DNA of 24,870 bases from Firmicutes bacterium UBA1739 (GTDB lineage Bacteria; Bacillota; Clostridia; Peptostreptococcales; Anaerovoracaceae): positions 59,647 to 84,516 of the forward strand of contig DCHZ01000013.1 in assembly GCA_002315385.1 (NCBI GenBank), given 5' to 3'. Shown one piece after another: positions 14,928 to 22,658 of this stretch. A program made the translations under genes and the position numbers. Numbering within the stretch: position 1 is the first letter of the stretch; every line of letters starts with the position of its first letter. Under the pieces are notes generated by a model. It ran no database searches. It worked only from the letters and a program-made list of their open reading frames with translations, and had not been told where the DNA came from.

Positions 14928-14938
14928 TATGCGGATTT
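14906..14938. repeat. Perfect 13-bp hairpin over the CDF stop codon
   Basis: AAATCCGCATATT (14906-14918) and AATATGCGGATTT (14926-14938) enclose a 7-base loop. The TAA stop (14925-14927) is at the loop-stem boundary. There is only a short T tract after it, so it is an atypical terminator or an mRNA 3'-end stabiliser. Confidence 0.6.
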
Positions 14939-15013
14939 CGCGTCGTTTCTATAATTTTCCGTTTTCGGGAAATCGTCCTGTAAATCGCCAATCGGGCATC
15001 CGGCTTTCTGTTT

Positions 15014-15661
15014 TTACAGTTCTTTATTTTCAAGAATTCTGCAGCTGATACGATATGAAGCAGAAATCACCGCCAGCGTAAGCACAAGACATACTGCTGC
15101 AAAAATTACTGCCGGTATGCTGCTGATGAAGCTGTTTATCTGATAAATACTGTCTTTTCCGAAAACAACTGTTATCACAGAAAGCATCACTGCCAGAACG
15201 GCAACTATTACAATCATTGCTATTCTTGAATTTTCCGAGCCGAATTTTATCTGAATCGGAATCATCAGAGACAGCATCAGTGCGGCTACAAAAAGAAACA
15301 TCCCCATTACCACAGAATCCACAGCTATATCCGGTAATTCACCTCTGCACATTCCGGTAACAATACAGATTATTACTGCCAGCACCCATGCCGCCGCTCC
15401 GCAGCCTCCACAGAACAGAAATTTCTCTTTTGCATATGTTTTCACGCTGACAGGCAGTGTGAAAAGAAATATCATTCCGTTTTCCATTTCATCATAAGCA
15501 ATGGTCGAAACTGCCAGCACTGTCATGAACACAGTGAGGTATCCCACTATCAGTCTGCTGTCATTGGACAGACCCAGAATCATTGACAGTATCAGAAATG
15601 CCAGCATCGTTGTTTTTCTTTTTGCAATCAGCCTTACATCTTTTTCAATTAATCCCCTCAT
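15014..15661 (-). CDS. ABC-2 type permease
   Basis: This 215-residue membrane protein has about six hydrophobic helices (roughly residues 18-32, 36-54, 86-103, 115-135, 146-166 and 182-204). The motif YDEMENGMIFLFTLPVSVKTYAKEK (read here as YDEMENGM and LFTLPVSVKTYA) is typical of the ABC-2 family used with YtrB/BcrA-like ATPases. It forms the membrane channel with the upstream ATPase; its ATG shares one base with that gene's stop (TAATG), so they are translationally coupled. Substrate unknown; related GntR-linked systems respond to cell-wall-active antibiotics or peptides. Confidence 0.82.
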   Translation of the reverse strand: MRGLIEKDVRLIAKRKTTMLAFLILSMILGLSNDSRLIVGYLTVFMTVLAVSTIAYDEMENGMIFLFTLPVSVKTYAKEKFLFCGGCGAAAWVLAVIICIVTGMCRGELPDIAVDSVVMGMFLFVAALMLSLMIPIQIKFGSENSRIAMIVIVAVLAVMLSVITVVFGKDSIYQINSFISSIPAVIFAAVCLVLTLAVISASYRISCRILENKEL

Positions 15662-16509
15662 TATCTGTACCCCCCTGTCATCATCAGTATTAAATCGTCT
15701 ATTCCGCCGTTTTCTATGGCAATCTCGGGATAATTCTCCCGGTAGTATTCCTTTTCGGCGGTAAAGCAGGCATAGCCGTACTTTTCCCTGATGCTTTTGA
15801 TAATATATTCCTTATCCAGCTTCCGGTACGTATCCTCATCCACCTTCAGAATTCCGTATTTATCCAGAATTACATCAGTATCCTCATGAATAATTATTCT
15901 TCCTTCATGTATAAGGTAAATATCATCACAAATGCTTTCCAGATCACCTGCTATGTGAGACGTAATCAGGATTGACCTGCTTTCATCCTCCTCAAGATAT
16001 TCCCTCAGCAGGTCCAGAATTTCATTTCTGGCTTCCACATCCAGCCCGGCTGTAGGTTCATCCATAATCAGCAGCCTTGTATCATGAGAGAGAGCCGTCA
16101 GAACCCTGAGTCTTGCCTTCATTCCGGTGGAAAACTCCTTAATATTTTTCTTAAACGGAAGATTGAACTCCCTGCACTTATCCCGAAACCATTTTTCTCT
16201 GAATTCCGGATACATTTTTGCCAGAATGTGCACAACATCCTCTACGTTGAGATAGGGACAGAAGCCCGCATCTGAAAGACATACTCCTATGTTCTCTTTA
16301 TCTTCGGCTTCCAGCTTAGCAGCATCCTTTCCCATCACCTTAATACTGCCGGAATCCGCTTTTACAATTCCCAGCATAGCTTTTATCGCCGTACTTTTCC
16401 CCGCTCCGTTTTTGCCCACGAGCCCGGTCACCCGTCCGTGGGGAATTTCCATAGTAAGATTTAATTCAAAATCCCCGTATCGCTTTTGTGCCTGAACCGC
16501 TTTAATCAT
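15661..16509 (-). CDS. ABC transporter ATP-binding protein (YtrB/BcrA-like)
   Basis: This 282-residue ATPase has Walker A GKNGAGKST near residues 32-40, a signature variant EFSTGMKARL, and Walker B LLIMDEPTAGLD. SHIAGDLE is the H-loop. About 70 residues extend beyond the core domain, as in YtrB-type ATPases. The usual LSGGQ is STGMK, common in this subfamily. Its ATG lies 1 base after the gntR stop, with GGAGG inside the end of that gene, so it is the second gene of the gntR-ATPase-permease operon. Confidence 0.9.
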   Translation of the reverse strand: MIKAVQAQKRYGDFELNLTMEIPHGRVTGLVGKNGAGKSTAIKAMLGIVKADSGSIKVMGKDAAKLEAEDKENIGVCLSDAGFCPYLNVEDVVHILAKMYPEFREKWFRDKCREFNLPFKKNIKEFSTGMKARLRVLTALSHDTRLLIMDEPTAGLDVEARNEILDLLREYLEEDESRSILITSHIAGDLESICDDIYLIHEGRIIIHEDTDVILDKYGILKVDEDTYRKLDKEYIIKSIREKYGYACFTAEKEYYRENYPEIAIENGGIDDLILMMTGGYR

Positions 16510-16510
16510 C

Positions 16511-16882
16511 TCAATCCTCCAGTATTATTTTCACAATCTCATAAATATCCCTGTTTTCCATGCCGGCCATTCGGGCCTTTTCCACCACAGCGGCGAATTC
16601 GTCCTCAATATTTTTCCGTTCCGCCTCTATCGCCAGTTCTTTGTTTGTCTGTGATACAAATGATCCCTTTCCGTGAACCGTGGTAATCAGCCCGGCTTCC
16701 TCCAGCCTGTCATAGGCTTTTTTCACAGTGAGTGCACTTATTTTAAGTTCTCCCGACAATCCTCTTACAGACGGTAGAAGCTCTCCGCAGGCAAGCTCTC
16801 CGGAAATTATCATTTTTTTTATCTGCTCCATCAGCTGCTCGTATATCGGTATCATTGAAGAATTATTAATTATTATATGCAT
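16511..16882 (-). CDS. GntR-family regulator, YtrA subfamily
   Basis: This 123-residue repressor has a winged helix-turn-helix at residues ~10-75 (IPIYEQLMEQIKKMIISGEL read as PIYEQLMEQIKK, then LPSVRGLSGELKISALTVKKAY, split as LPSVRGLSGEL and ALTVKKAYDRLEEAGLI). The wing reads TVHGKGSFV. The short ~50-residue C-terminal helical domain is the YtrA mark and lacks the ligand-binding domain of other GntR classes. AGGAG sits 6 bases upstream of the ATG. A nested palindrome over its own promoter (16905-16941) argues for autorepression of the three-gene ABC operon. Confidence 0.92.
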   Translation of the reverse strand: MHIIINNSSMIPIYEQLMEQIKKMIISGELACGELLPSVRGLSGELKISALTVKKAYDRLEEAGLITTVHGKGSFVSQTNKELAIEAERKNIEDEFAAVVEKARMAGMENRDIYEIVKIILED

Positions 16883-16904
16883 ATTCTATCTCCTTCGTTT
16901 CGTA

Positions 16905-16941
16905 AACAGTATATAACAGTATATAACTGTTGTCAACTGTT
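16905..16941 (-). promoter_or_regulatory. Operon promoter overlapped by a nested dyad operator
   Basis: On the minus strand TTGACA (16931-16936), 17-base spacer, TATACT (16908-16913). Four half-sites cover the same DNA: AACAGT at 16905 and 16915, ACTGTT at 16926 and 16936. They form two concentric palindromes centred on 16923, with inner and outer arms staggered by 10-11 bp (one helical turn). This is the likely binding site of the YtrA-type regulator. Confidence 0.85.
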
Positions 16942-17031
16942 ATATAGGATTATTCATTTCTGCGATTGCAATGCAAAATACACTATGATACACTATTCTT
17001 AATCACAATCAAAAGGAGCGGTAATATTATA

Positions 17032-18201
17032 ATGAAAAAATGGATAAAAATTGTATTAATAGTGGTACTGGCACTGGTCTTAGTCAACGTTCTCTATTTT
17101 TTTGTATATCTCAGGTTCAATGAACCGAAAACCGATTTGACTGAAACAAACCGTGATGCGGCAGTTTACGAAACGACTCAGGAAATGCTTGACACTCTGG
17201 GTTACGGCTACGAGGAATGGCTCTGCGAGGTCAACCGCCTTGATAAAATACACGATAAGGATATTAAGAACGGATTGTACATAGTACCGGGTTTAAAAGC
17301 CACAAAAACTCTGACGAAAAACAAGGTTGTCATGTGTACTTCCATGACCCCTCAGGGGCTCACTGTTACAGACAAATACATGTTCATCTCTGCTTACTGC
17401 TACACCCATCAGCATAACTCCGTTATGTATATGCTTGATATTGTTACCGGCGAGCTGCTGAAAACTATTGTTCTGCCGGACAAATCTCATGTGGGTGGTT
17501 TGGCTTATGATGATGAAAATGATATCATATGGATTGCCGGTAAAGTTGATAAAAAAGCCGGTATTAACGGGATCTGCCTTTCAAGACTTGAAGCGTACAC
17601 ACCTGATCATGGCAAGCCCATATCATATGATTTCAGCACACAGCTGAACGAGCTGAAGGCGGTTTCCTTCATAACCTACAGCCCCGGTGCAATATGGGCC
17701 GGTACCTTCGATTCCTGGGATAAAAGCATAATCTGCGGATATCTGGTGGATACTTCCGGAGATGTATCAAGCGAACCTTTCAAAACAGCTGAAATCGACA
17801 GTCTGATTCAGGGGATGGAAACTGACGACGGATATATTGTTTTATCACGCTCCTACGGTTCGATGGATTCTCAGGTTATGATCTACGGAGGAACGGTGGA
17901 GGAGCTGCTGGCACTCACTTCTCTCTCCGAGGATAATGCCGATGTTATTCTCAAAGCACCTCAGAAAATGGAACAGATCACTGCCTATAACGGAAAAATC
18001 TATTTTCTGTATGAGTCAGGTGCTCTGGCCTACAGAGACAGAGGATATGACCATATTGACAGAGTATTCTCCCACGGTATAGAGGATTCAACAAAATACG
18101 GAACCGAATATCTTGAAGTGGCAAAAAACAGTTTTAATAGTGATATTGGCACCGGCCTTAATCGACGTCCTCTATTTTTCTTTATATCTCAAGCTCAATG
18201 A
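17032..18201 (+). CDS. Membrane-anchored protein of unknown function with an altered C-terminus
   Basis: This 389-residue protein has one N-terminal membrane helix (residues ~4-27, KIVLIVVLALVLVNVLYFF) and a large extracytoplasmic domain. It contains repeated short beta-strand-like blocks (GLTVTDKYMFISAY, GGLAYDDENDIIWIAG, QITAYNGKIYFLYESG) that suggest a beta-propeller; no family was recognised. The ATG at 17032 is chosen because AGGAG lies 13 bases upstream and the hydrophobic segment starts there; a longer reading from 16966 has no site. The final ~26 residues (from about AKNSFNSD) are out-of-frame translation of a duplicated copy of this gene's own 5' part (see the pseudogene at 18122). 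The native C-terminus therefore appears lost. Confidence 0.75.
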   Translation: MKKWIKIVLIVVLALVLVNVLYFFVYLRFNEPKTDLTETNRDAAVYETTQEMLDTLGYGYEEWLCEVNRLDKIHDKDIKNGLYIVPGLKATKTLTKNKVVMCTSMTPQGLTVTDKYMFISAYCYTHQHNSVMYMLDIVTGELLKTIVLPDKSHVGGLAYDDENDIIWIAGKVDKKAGINGICLSRLEAYTPDHGKPISYDFSTQLNELKAVSFITYSPGAIWAGTFDSWDKSIICGYLVDTSGDVSSEPFKTAEIDSLIQGMETDDGYIVLSRSYGSMDSQVMIYGGTVEELLALTSLSEDNADVILKAPQKMEQITAYNGKIYFLYESGALAYRDRGYDHIDRVFSHGIEDSTKYGTEYLEVAKNSFNSDIGTGLNRRPLFFFISQAQ

Positions 18202-18356
18202 ACCGGGAACCGTTCTGACTGAAACAAACCGCAATGCTGCAGTTTGCGAGCAGTCAATTACCTTGATTTGATATTTGAAAAAACGAGGGGTCATGTGTAC
18301 TTACATGGCCCCTCATAAGCTCAATATATCAGACAGATAAATGTTCATCTGCCTAC
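18122..18356 (+). pseudogene. Remnant of a tandem paralogue of the 17032 gene
   Basis: Bases ~18122-18240 align with 17047-17165 (the membrane helix and following stretch) at roughly 80 % identity by eye. In the +1 frame they encode VLIVILAPALIDVLYF, then LNEP and LTETNRNAAVCE. Bases ~18280-18356 align with ~17320-17397 (CTSMTPQGL region: gtcatgtgtactt, atgttcatct). The ~150 bases in between are deleted, and stop codons interrupt the frame. The remnant overlaps the 3' end of the intact copy and reaches the stop of the Nudix gene. Confidence 0.8.
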
Positions 18357-18751
18357 CGTGCAGGTTGCATTTTTTCCTTTATTTTTTCCAGAATTGTAAT
18401 ATCTGCCGGCAGCCACTTCACGGAATCCAGTGTTTCCTTCGTCAGCCATCCGGCATCTTCGGCTTCTTTTAACGTCAGCTCCCCCTCACTCAGACTGCAG
18501 AAGTAACATCTCATAGATAAATGAAACTCCGGATAATCATACTCAATCGTGTCGATATATTCTTCAATCCTGATTTCCGAATCCAGTTCCTCCCTGATTT
18601 CCCTTACCAGCGCCTCTTCCGGCGTTTCCTCGGCTTCGATTTTACCGCCAGGGAACTCCCACCAGCCCTTATACTCGCCGTAACCTCTTGCGGTCGCGAA
18701 AATCCTGTCCCCATCACGGATAACTGCCGCCACCACTCTGATTGTTTTCAT
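18353..18751 (-). CDS. MutT-like Nudix hydrolase
   Basis: This 132-residue enzyme probably hydrolyses oxidised (d)NTPs such as 8-oxo-dGTP, or similar nucleoside triphosphates. The Nudix box (GX5EX7REUXEEXGU) is at residues 36-57: GKIEAEETPEEALV then REIREELD, with Asp57 where Gly is usual. WWEFPGGK just before is typical of the MutT/(deoxy)NTP pyrophosphohydrolase group. AGGAG precedes the ATG. It is a single gene whose stop overlaps the edge of the paralogue remnant. Confidence 0.9.
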   Translation of the reverse strand: MKTIRVVAAVIRDGDRIFATARGYGEYKGWWEFPGGKIEAEETPEEALVREIREELDSEIRIEEYIDTIEYDYPEFHLSMRCYFCSLSEGELTLKEAEDAGWLTKETLDSVKWLPADITILEKIKEKMQPAR

Positions 18752-18825
18752 AATACCGTGCTCCTTATTCAGATATTTCAGCTATAAGACTTAGCTTTAT
18801 TTTCATTCCTTCAGAGTAATACTAA

Positions 18826-18957
18826 TTACACACTCCTCAGAATTTCCTTAATATAATTATTTAATCCTTCTTAGGTATCAATAGCATATCTCCTGCGGAC
18901 ATCCTTCCATGGCGTCTCATTATGTGTAGTCCTTTCAGAAACATAGTGTGAAAGAAA
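18826..18957 (-). pseudogene. Decayed ORF fragment
   Basis: On the minus strand one frame reads FLSHYVSERTTHNETPWKD (18957 downward), continues VRRRYAIDT, hits TAA, and resumes EGLNNYIKEILRSV to a second stop at 18826. The THNETPW part recalls the C-terminal region of DUF4065 (Panacea-type antitoxin) proteins, but this is only a resemblance. The rest of 18752-19071 holds no other gene; see the small-transcript entry. Confidence 0.3.
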
Positions 18958-18987
18958 GTAAATTAACCTCAAAACATGAATTGAACA

Positions 18988-19065
18988 CAAAAAGAAGGCT
19001 TGCCTGCACATCAATAACAAAACGGGGGGTGCATCTGATAGTGATGCCGGGATGCCTTAATAATC
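18988..19065 (-). ncRNA. Possible short structured transcript
   Basis: A strong minus-strand promoter (19072-19100) would start RNA near 19065. The RNA can fold with AAGGC (plus 19054-19058) to GCCTT (plus 18995-18999), an internal GCATC/GATGC hairpin (plus 19031-19047), and a CUUUUUG run at the 3' end near 18990. This resembles a small RNA or leader of about 75 bases. No known RNA family was recognised. Confidence 0.3.
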
Positions 19066-19071
19066 AGATTA

Positions 19072-19109
19072 ATTATAACACCAAGAATTGAAGGTGTAAA
19101 ACACTTTCA
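19072..19109 (-). promoter_or_regulatory. Strong promoter with an inverted repeat over the -35
   Basis: On the minus strand TTTACA (19095-19100), exact 17-base spacer, TATAAT (19072-19077). GAAGGTGT/ACACTTTC arms (19090-19097 and 19101-19108 approximately) make a near-perfect palindrome covering the -35, as expected of an operator. It drives no intact gene. Confidence 0.55.
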
Positions 19110-19233
19110 TTACTATTTGTGCCCCAAGTGAAGGCTGCGGAATGGATATTCCCAGTCCATTGACAGGCATTATTTAAGTACTGTAATGGAATACGATTCC
19201 GAGCTTTATTCCGGTGCCTCATATTCTGCCTCT

Positions 19234-22206
19234 TTAATCCCTGACTATATAGTCATAAATATCGCTTCTCACCGGAACATCAAGCCTGTACATTATTTCA
19301 AAGGCATCATCATCTGTAGACTCCATGTGTACCGGCTTCGGCTCGCCTTCCGCGAAGATTTCTCCCAGAAAATAAAACTCCTTGGCTTCATTATCGTCCT
19401 TGTTCTTTCTTACAAACAGGAAAATTCTGTTATCCTTATCTTCCGGTGTCTTTTTATAAATGTGAACGGCATCTCCCGAAGTAATTTTTCTGGGATGCTT
19501 TGATAAAGCAATCAGATAGCTTTCGGAAATAAATCTGTCCTCGTAAGCAATAGCATCCTCCGCTTTATCATAATTAATGAACACCGGCAGGGTTTTTGTT
19601 TCGGCATCATAAAAGTATCCGCCGATATTCTGCGCATTCAGATTTTTCCTCCATCCCAGAAGCCTGCATACATCCTCGTATGTGTATTTCTGATACAGCT
19701 GAAGACAGGTGTCATTGTATACCCGGCTGAAATTTTCCCGGTACTGCATTTCCCCAAACTCCAGCAATTCCAGAATCATTGTCTTAAATTCTTCGTTTTC
19801 CAGCATTTTACCGAACGCCGGTGCTAATCTATAGCCGCCGTCAGCCGTCCGTTCAATAAAAACGCAGGGTGCATACTTTTTACGCTCTTCATCTTTCGGA
19901 AACTCATTGGTAAGATTTCTGTATACGGATTCCTCGATGATACCCGAAACATCTAAGCCATACTTTTCTTTCATAAACTTTCTGTAATACGGCAGCAGAC
20001 GATTCTGCTGATTAATTAAAAACTTCAATGCCGCCAGTTCATGAATACGCTTATACGAAACCAGCTTTTTTGACATGTATTCTATTACTGTCTGTTCACT
20101 TTTTGAAAGAGTGCAGCTGTATTCAGGTTCATACTTTTTCAGAAATGCATAATACGAGCCGCATTTACTGAAAATTTTAGTTACATCAACAGCACCGTAT
20201 TCTCTGAACTCCGGAATTGTCGGAATTCTTCCGAGCTTGTATTTTAATGCCGTATATGACTCTCTTAACAGTTTCATGTCATTTGTTCTGGCCGTATCTA
20301 TTGAAGCGTAAATCCGTTTTTTGGATATTTCATCAAAATGTATCGTCGAGCTTCCCGGAATCACCCTGGATCCCTCTCGAATATATCTGCGCATAGAGTC
20401 TTTATTGTAGCTTCGGTCTCCCGACAAAGCTATGGGAATCATAAAATTATTCATATAATTTCCGATAAAGTCCAGTATCACGACAAATTCTTTCCCTTCG
20501 AATTTTCTGAGCCCGCGTCCGAGCTGTTGGACAAACACCACCGGCGACTCTGTGGGGCGGAGCATTATCACCTGGTTTATTTCGGGAATATCAACACCTT
20601 CATTAAATATATCAACGGTAAATATATAATCAAGCTGTCTTTCCTCATTAACATCATCTGTAAGGCGGTCTATTACTTCCTCCCGCCGTGACTGACTGTC
20701 TTCTCCGGTCAGCACCTCTGTCTGATAATATCTACCGTTCTCCTTATCGTTATTCCTGCGTCTCCGGTTAAACTTTGCGGACAGCTCTTTCGCCTCGTCT
20801 TTTCTGCTGCAGAAAACCAGTCCTTTAACACGTTCTCCACTGAACCCGAAATACTCCGCTTTTTCCAGAACATAATCCACTCTGGCATCGGAAACGAGAT
20901 TTGAAAAATTTTTCATTCCCGCCGCATCATCAAATACTTTTCCGTTTATTTCCAAATCAGTAATTCCAAAGTAATGAAACGGACACAGCAGATCCTCCTC
21001 CAGCGCCTGCTGAAGTCTGATTTCATATGCAATATTGTGATCAAAAATATCGTATATATCGTAATTATTCGTATCCGGGCTCGCTGTCATTCCAAGCCAG
21101 AGCTCCGGTCTGAAATATGACATTATCCTTTGATAGCTTTCAGCACCCACGTGGTGACATTCATCCAGCACGATTACCTGAAAATCCTTCGGATTAAATT
21201 TTTCATGTATATCCGGTCTTGCCATCATCTGCATAGTCGAAAACATACAGTCTGCGTCCATATCCTTCTGATTGCCCGACAGCAGCCCATAGGTTCTGGT
21301 TTTTCCGAAGATTCTTCTATAACTGCTGAGCGCCTGTTTTGCTATCTGCTCCCGGTGAACAACAAACAGCATCCGTTTCGGTCTGAGTTCCCTCATTGCA
21401 AAGGCCGAAGCCATAGTTTTTCCCGTCCCCGTGCTCGAAAGCAGCATAGCTTTTCCGGCGTTTTCTTCACGAAGCCTCATCAGATTCTGTACAAAGGCTA
21501 CCTGCATCCTATTTGGGGTCAGCTTATATCGCTCAATTTCTATAATTTCCTCGCTCGCAGCGGCTTTTCGCTGCCGGCGAACCATCTTTTCTTTCAAATA
21601 ATCCAGCTGATACTGCTCTCTTACTTCATCGTAATCCTGTGCGGCAGAGTCATTCCACAGCTGCTCAAATTCTCTCAGAATGTCCTGTGCAAGTTCTCCC
21701 TGCTGTGTGGATACTATTTTAGTGTTCCATTCCCGATTGCGGGTTACCGCACTCAGAGTCATATTTGAGCTTCCTATTATAATGCGATAGATTTCCTCCT
21801 GACGGAAAATATAGCCCTTGGTATGAAATCCTCCGGTTTCGCTGTTTGTACGAAACATTCGCAGTTCAATGTTTTTTAATGAAGCAAGCTTTTCAAGCGC
21901 TTCGGGTTCACTGAACGAGAGATAGTCAGTTGTCAGAATCTGTCCCGGTATGCCTTTCTGCTCCAGTTCCTTAAGAGTCTGCAGCAGAGGTGTAATGCCG
22001 CTTTTAGTAATAAATGCGACGCTAATCTTAAACTGATCACACAATGACAGCTCCTGCTCAATTGAAACCAGAACCTTCCTTCCCATTGAAGGATTATTGC
22101 TCAGAAATTCCGGTCTGTATGCTAAATTCGACTGATACACCCCGTTAATTGCCGCTGTTTTAAATCCTGCGGCAAGTTCTTTTTCAAAATCAATCTTTTC
22201 TCCCAT
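19234..22206 (-). CDS. PLD-helicase-DUF3427 protein, SauUSI-like type IV restriction enzyme
   Basis: This 990-residue protein has the domain order of SauUSI, an ATP-dependent restriction enzyme that cuts DNA with modified cytosine. The N-terminal phospholipase D nuclease domain (~45-190) carries HTK at 128-130 and GSSN at 145-148. The superfamily 2 helicase core (~225-620) has Walker A STGTGKT at 258-264, DECHH at 348-352, TASPDT, and motif VI QQLGRGLRK. The C-terminal ~370 residues fit DUF3427, thought to recognise modified DNA. AGGAG precedes the ATG. It stands alone with no methyltransferase gene next to it, as expected for a type IV enzyme. It lies in a decayed neighbourhood, which fits a mobile defence locus. 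Relaxed specificity or another role (e.g. phage defence helicase) cannot be excluded. Confidence 0.88.
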   Translation of the reverse strand: MGEKIDFEKELAAGFKTAAINGVYQSNLAYRPEFLSNNPSMGRKVLVSIEQELSLCDQFKISVAFITKSGITPLLQTLKELEQKGIPGQILTTDYLSFSEPEALEKLASLKNIELRMFRTNSETGGFHTKGYIFRQEEIYRIIIGSSNMTLSAVTRNREWNTKIVSTQQGELAQDILREFEQLWNDSAAQDYDEVREQYQLDYLKEKMVRRQRKAAASEEIIEIERYKLTPNRMQVAFVQNLMRLREENAGKAMLLSSTGTGKTMASAFAMRELRPKRMLFVVHREQIAKQALSSYRRIFGKTRTYGLLSGNQKDMDADCMFSTMQMMARPDIHEKFNPKDFQVIVLDECHHVGAESYQRIMSYFRPELWLGMTASPDTNNYDIYDIFDHNIAYEIRLQQALEEDLLCPFHYFGITDLEINGKVFDDAAGMKNFSNLVSDARVDYVLEKAEYFGFSGERVKGLVFCSRKDEAKELSAKFNRRRRNNDKENGRYYQTEVLTGEDSQSRREEVIDRLTDDVNEERQLDYIFTVDIFNEGVDIPEINQVIMLRPTESPVVFVQQLGRGLRKFEGKEFVVILDFIGNYMNNFMIPIALSGDRSYNKDSMRRYIREGSRVIPGSSTIHFDEISKKRIYASIDTARTNDMKLLRESYTALKYKLGRIPTIPEFREYGAVDVTKIFSKCGSYYAFLKKYEPEYSCTLSKSEQTVIEYMSKKLVSYKRIHELAALKFLINQQNRLLPYYRKFMKEKYGLDVSGIIEESVYRNLTNEFPKDEERKKYAPCVFIERTADGGYRLAPAFGKMLENEEFKTMILELLEFGEMQYRENFSRVYNDTCLQLYQKYTYEDVCRLLGWRKNLNAQNIGGYFYDAETKTLPVFINYDKAEDAIAYEDRFISESYLIALSKHPRKITSGDAVHIYKKTPEDKDNRIFLFVRKNKDDNEAKEFYFLGEIFAEGEPKPVHMESTDDDAFEIMYRLDVPVRSDIYDYIVRD

Positions 22207-22242
22207 TTTCCGTTCTCCTGTTTTTAAGCTTTTTCATTTCAA

Positions 22243-22584
22243 TTATTTTTTACGGTATTTCACATCTGCAGCTATTGTTAATCGATACCGGTTTTTATAT
22301 ATTGTACCAAGTCGCCGGTGCAGCGGCAAGTATTGCTGCAGTGCTTTCAGAATTTTCTTTCTGGATACGGCACATCGTTTCGTGAAAATTTTCATCGCAT
22401 AGTTCCAAATCAGCATCTGCGCTTTTATTCTGTCTCCACCGGACACATTACGGATTTTGCTTTTCACTGCATCTCAGAATGTATCATGCAACACTTCCGT
22501 ATAAACTCTGATTTTTTTCTCTAGTACCGGTTGCTGTGCATATGCCATCAGCCAATCCAACACGCGCCAACGCTCATCTAACGC
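22243..22584 (-). pseudogene. Broken ORF of unknown family
   Basis: One minus-strand frame reads ALDERWRVLDWLMAYAQQPV, continues to TEVLHDTF, meets a TGA (22474-22476) and goes on DAVKSKIRNVSGGDRIKAQM before ending at 22243. Near 22390 a second frame (ENFHETMCRIQKENSESTAA) also looks protein-like, suggesting a frameshift. No family was recognised. It lies just upstream of the restriction gene. Confidence 0.35.
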
Positions 22585-22606
22585 TCAGTGAGCGATAAAA
22601 ATGAGC
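22572..22606. repeat. Nested inverted repeats
   Basis: Outer arms GCTCAT (22572-22577) and ATGAGC (22601-22606) enclose an inner palindrome CGCTCA/TGAGCG (22582-22594). It sits directly beside the terminator at 22606-22654. Function unknown. Confidence 0.4.
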
Positions 22607-22654
22607 ATAAAAACAGGCCCGGGCACACGGAATTAACCATGAATCTGAACCTGT
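22606..22654 (-). terminator. Terminator after the YdeI-like pseudogene
   Basis: On the minus strand an 8-bp stem (plus 22647-22654 with 22613-22620, two G-U pairs) is followed by TTTTT. It is positioned to end transcripts of the pseudogene just upstream and resembles the terminator at 23581-23628. Confidence 0.55.
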
Positions 22655-22658
22655 CTTT

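Noticed and set aside
19186..19503. 105-residue plus-strand ORF
   Set aside because: It is antisense to the C-terminal end of the SauUSI-like gene and has no supporting signals.
21130..21768. 212-residue plus-strand ORF in the restriction gene
   Set aside because: It lies fully antisense to the helicase motifs and has no ribosome binding site or recognisable domain.
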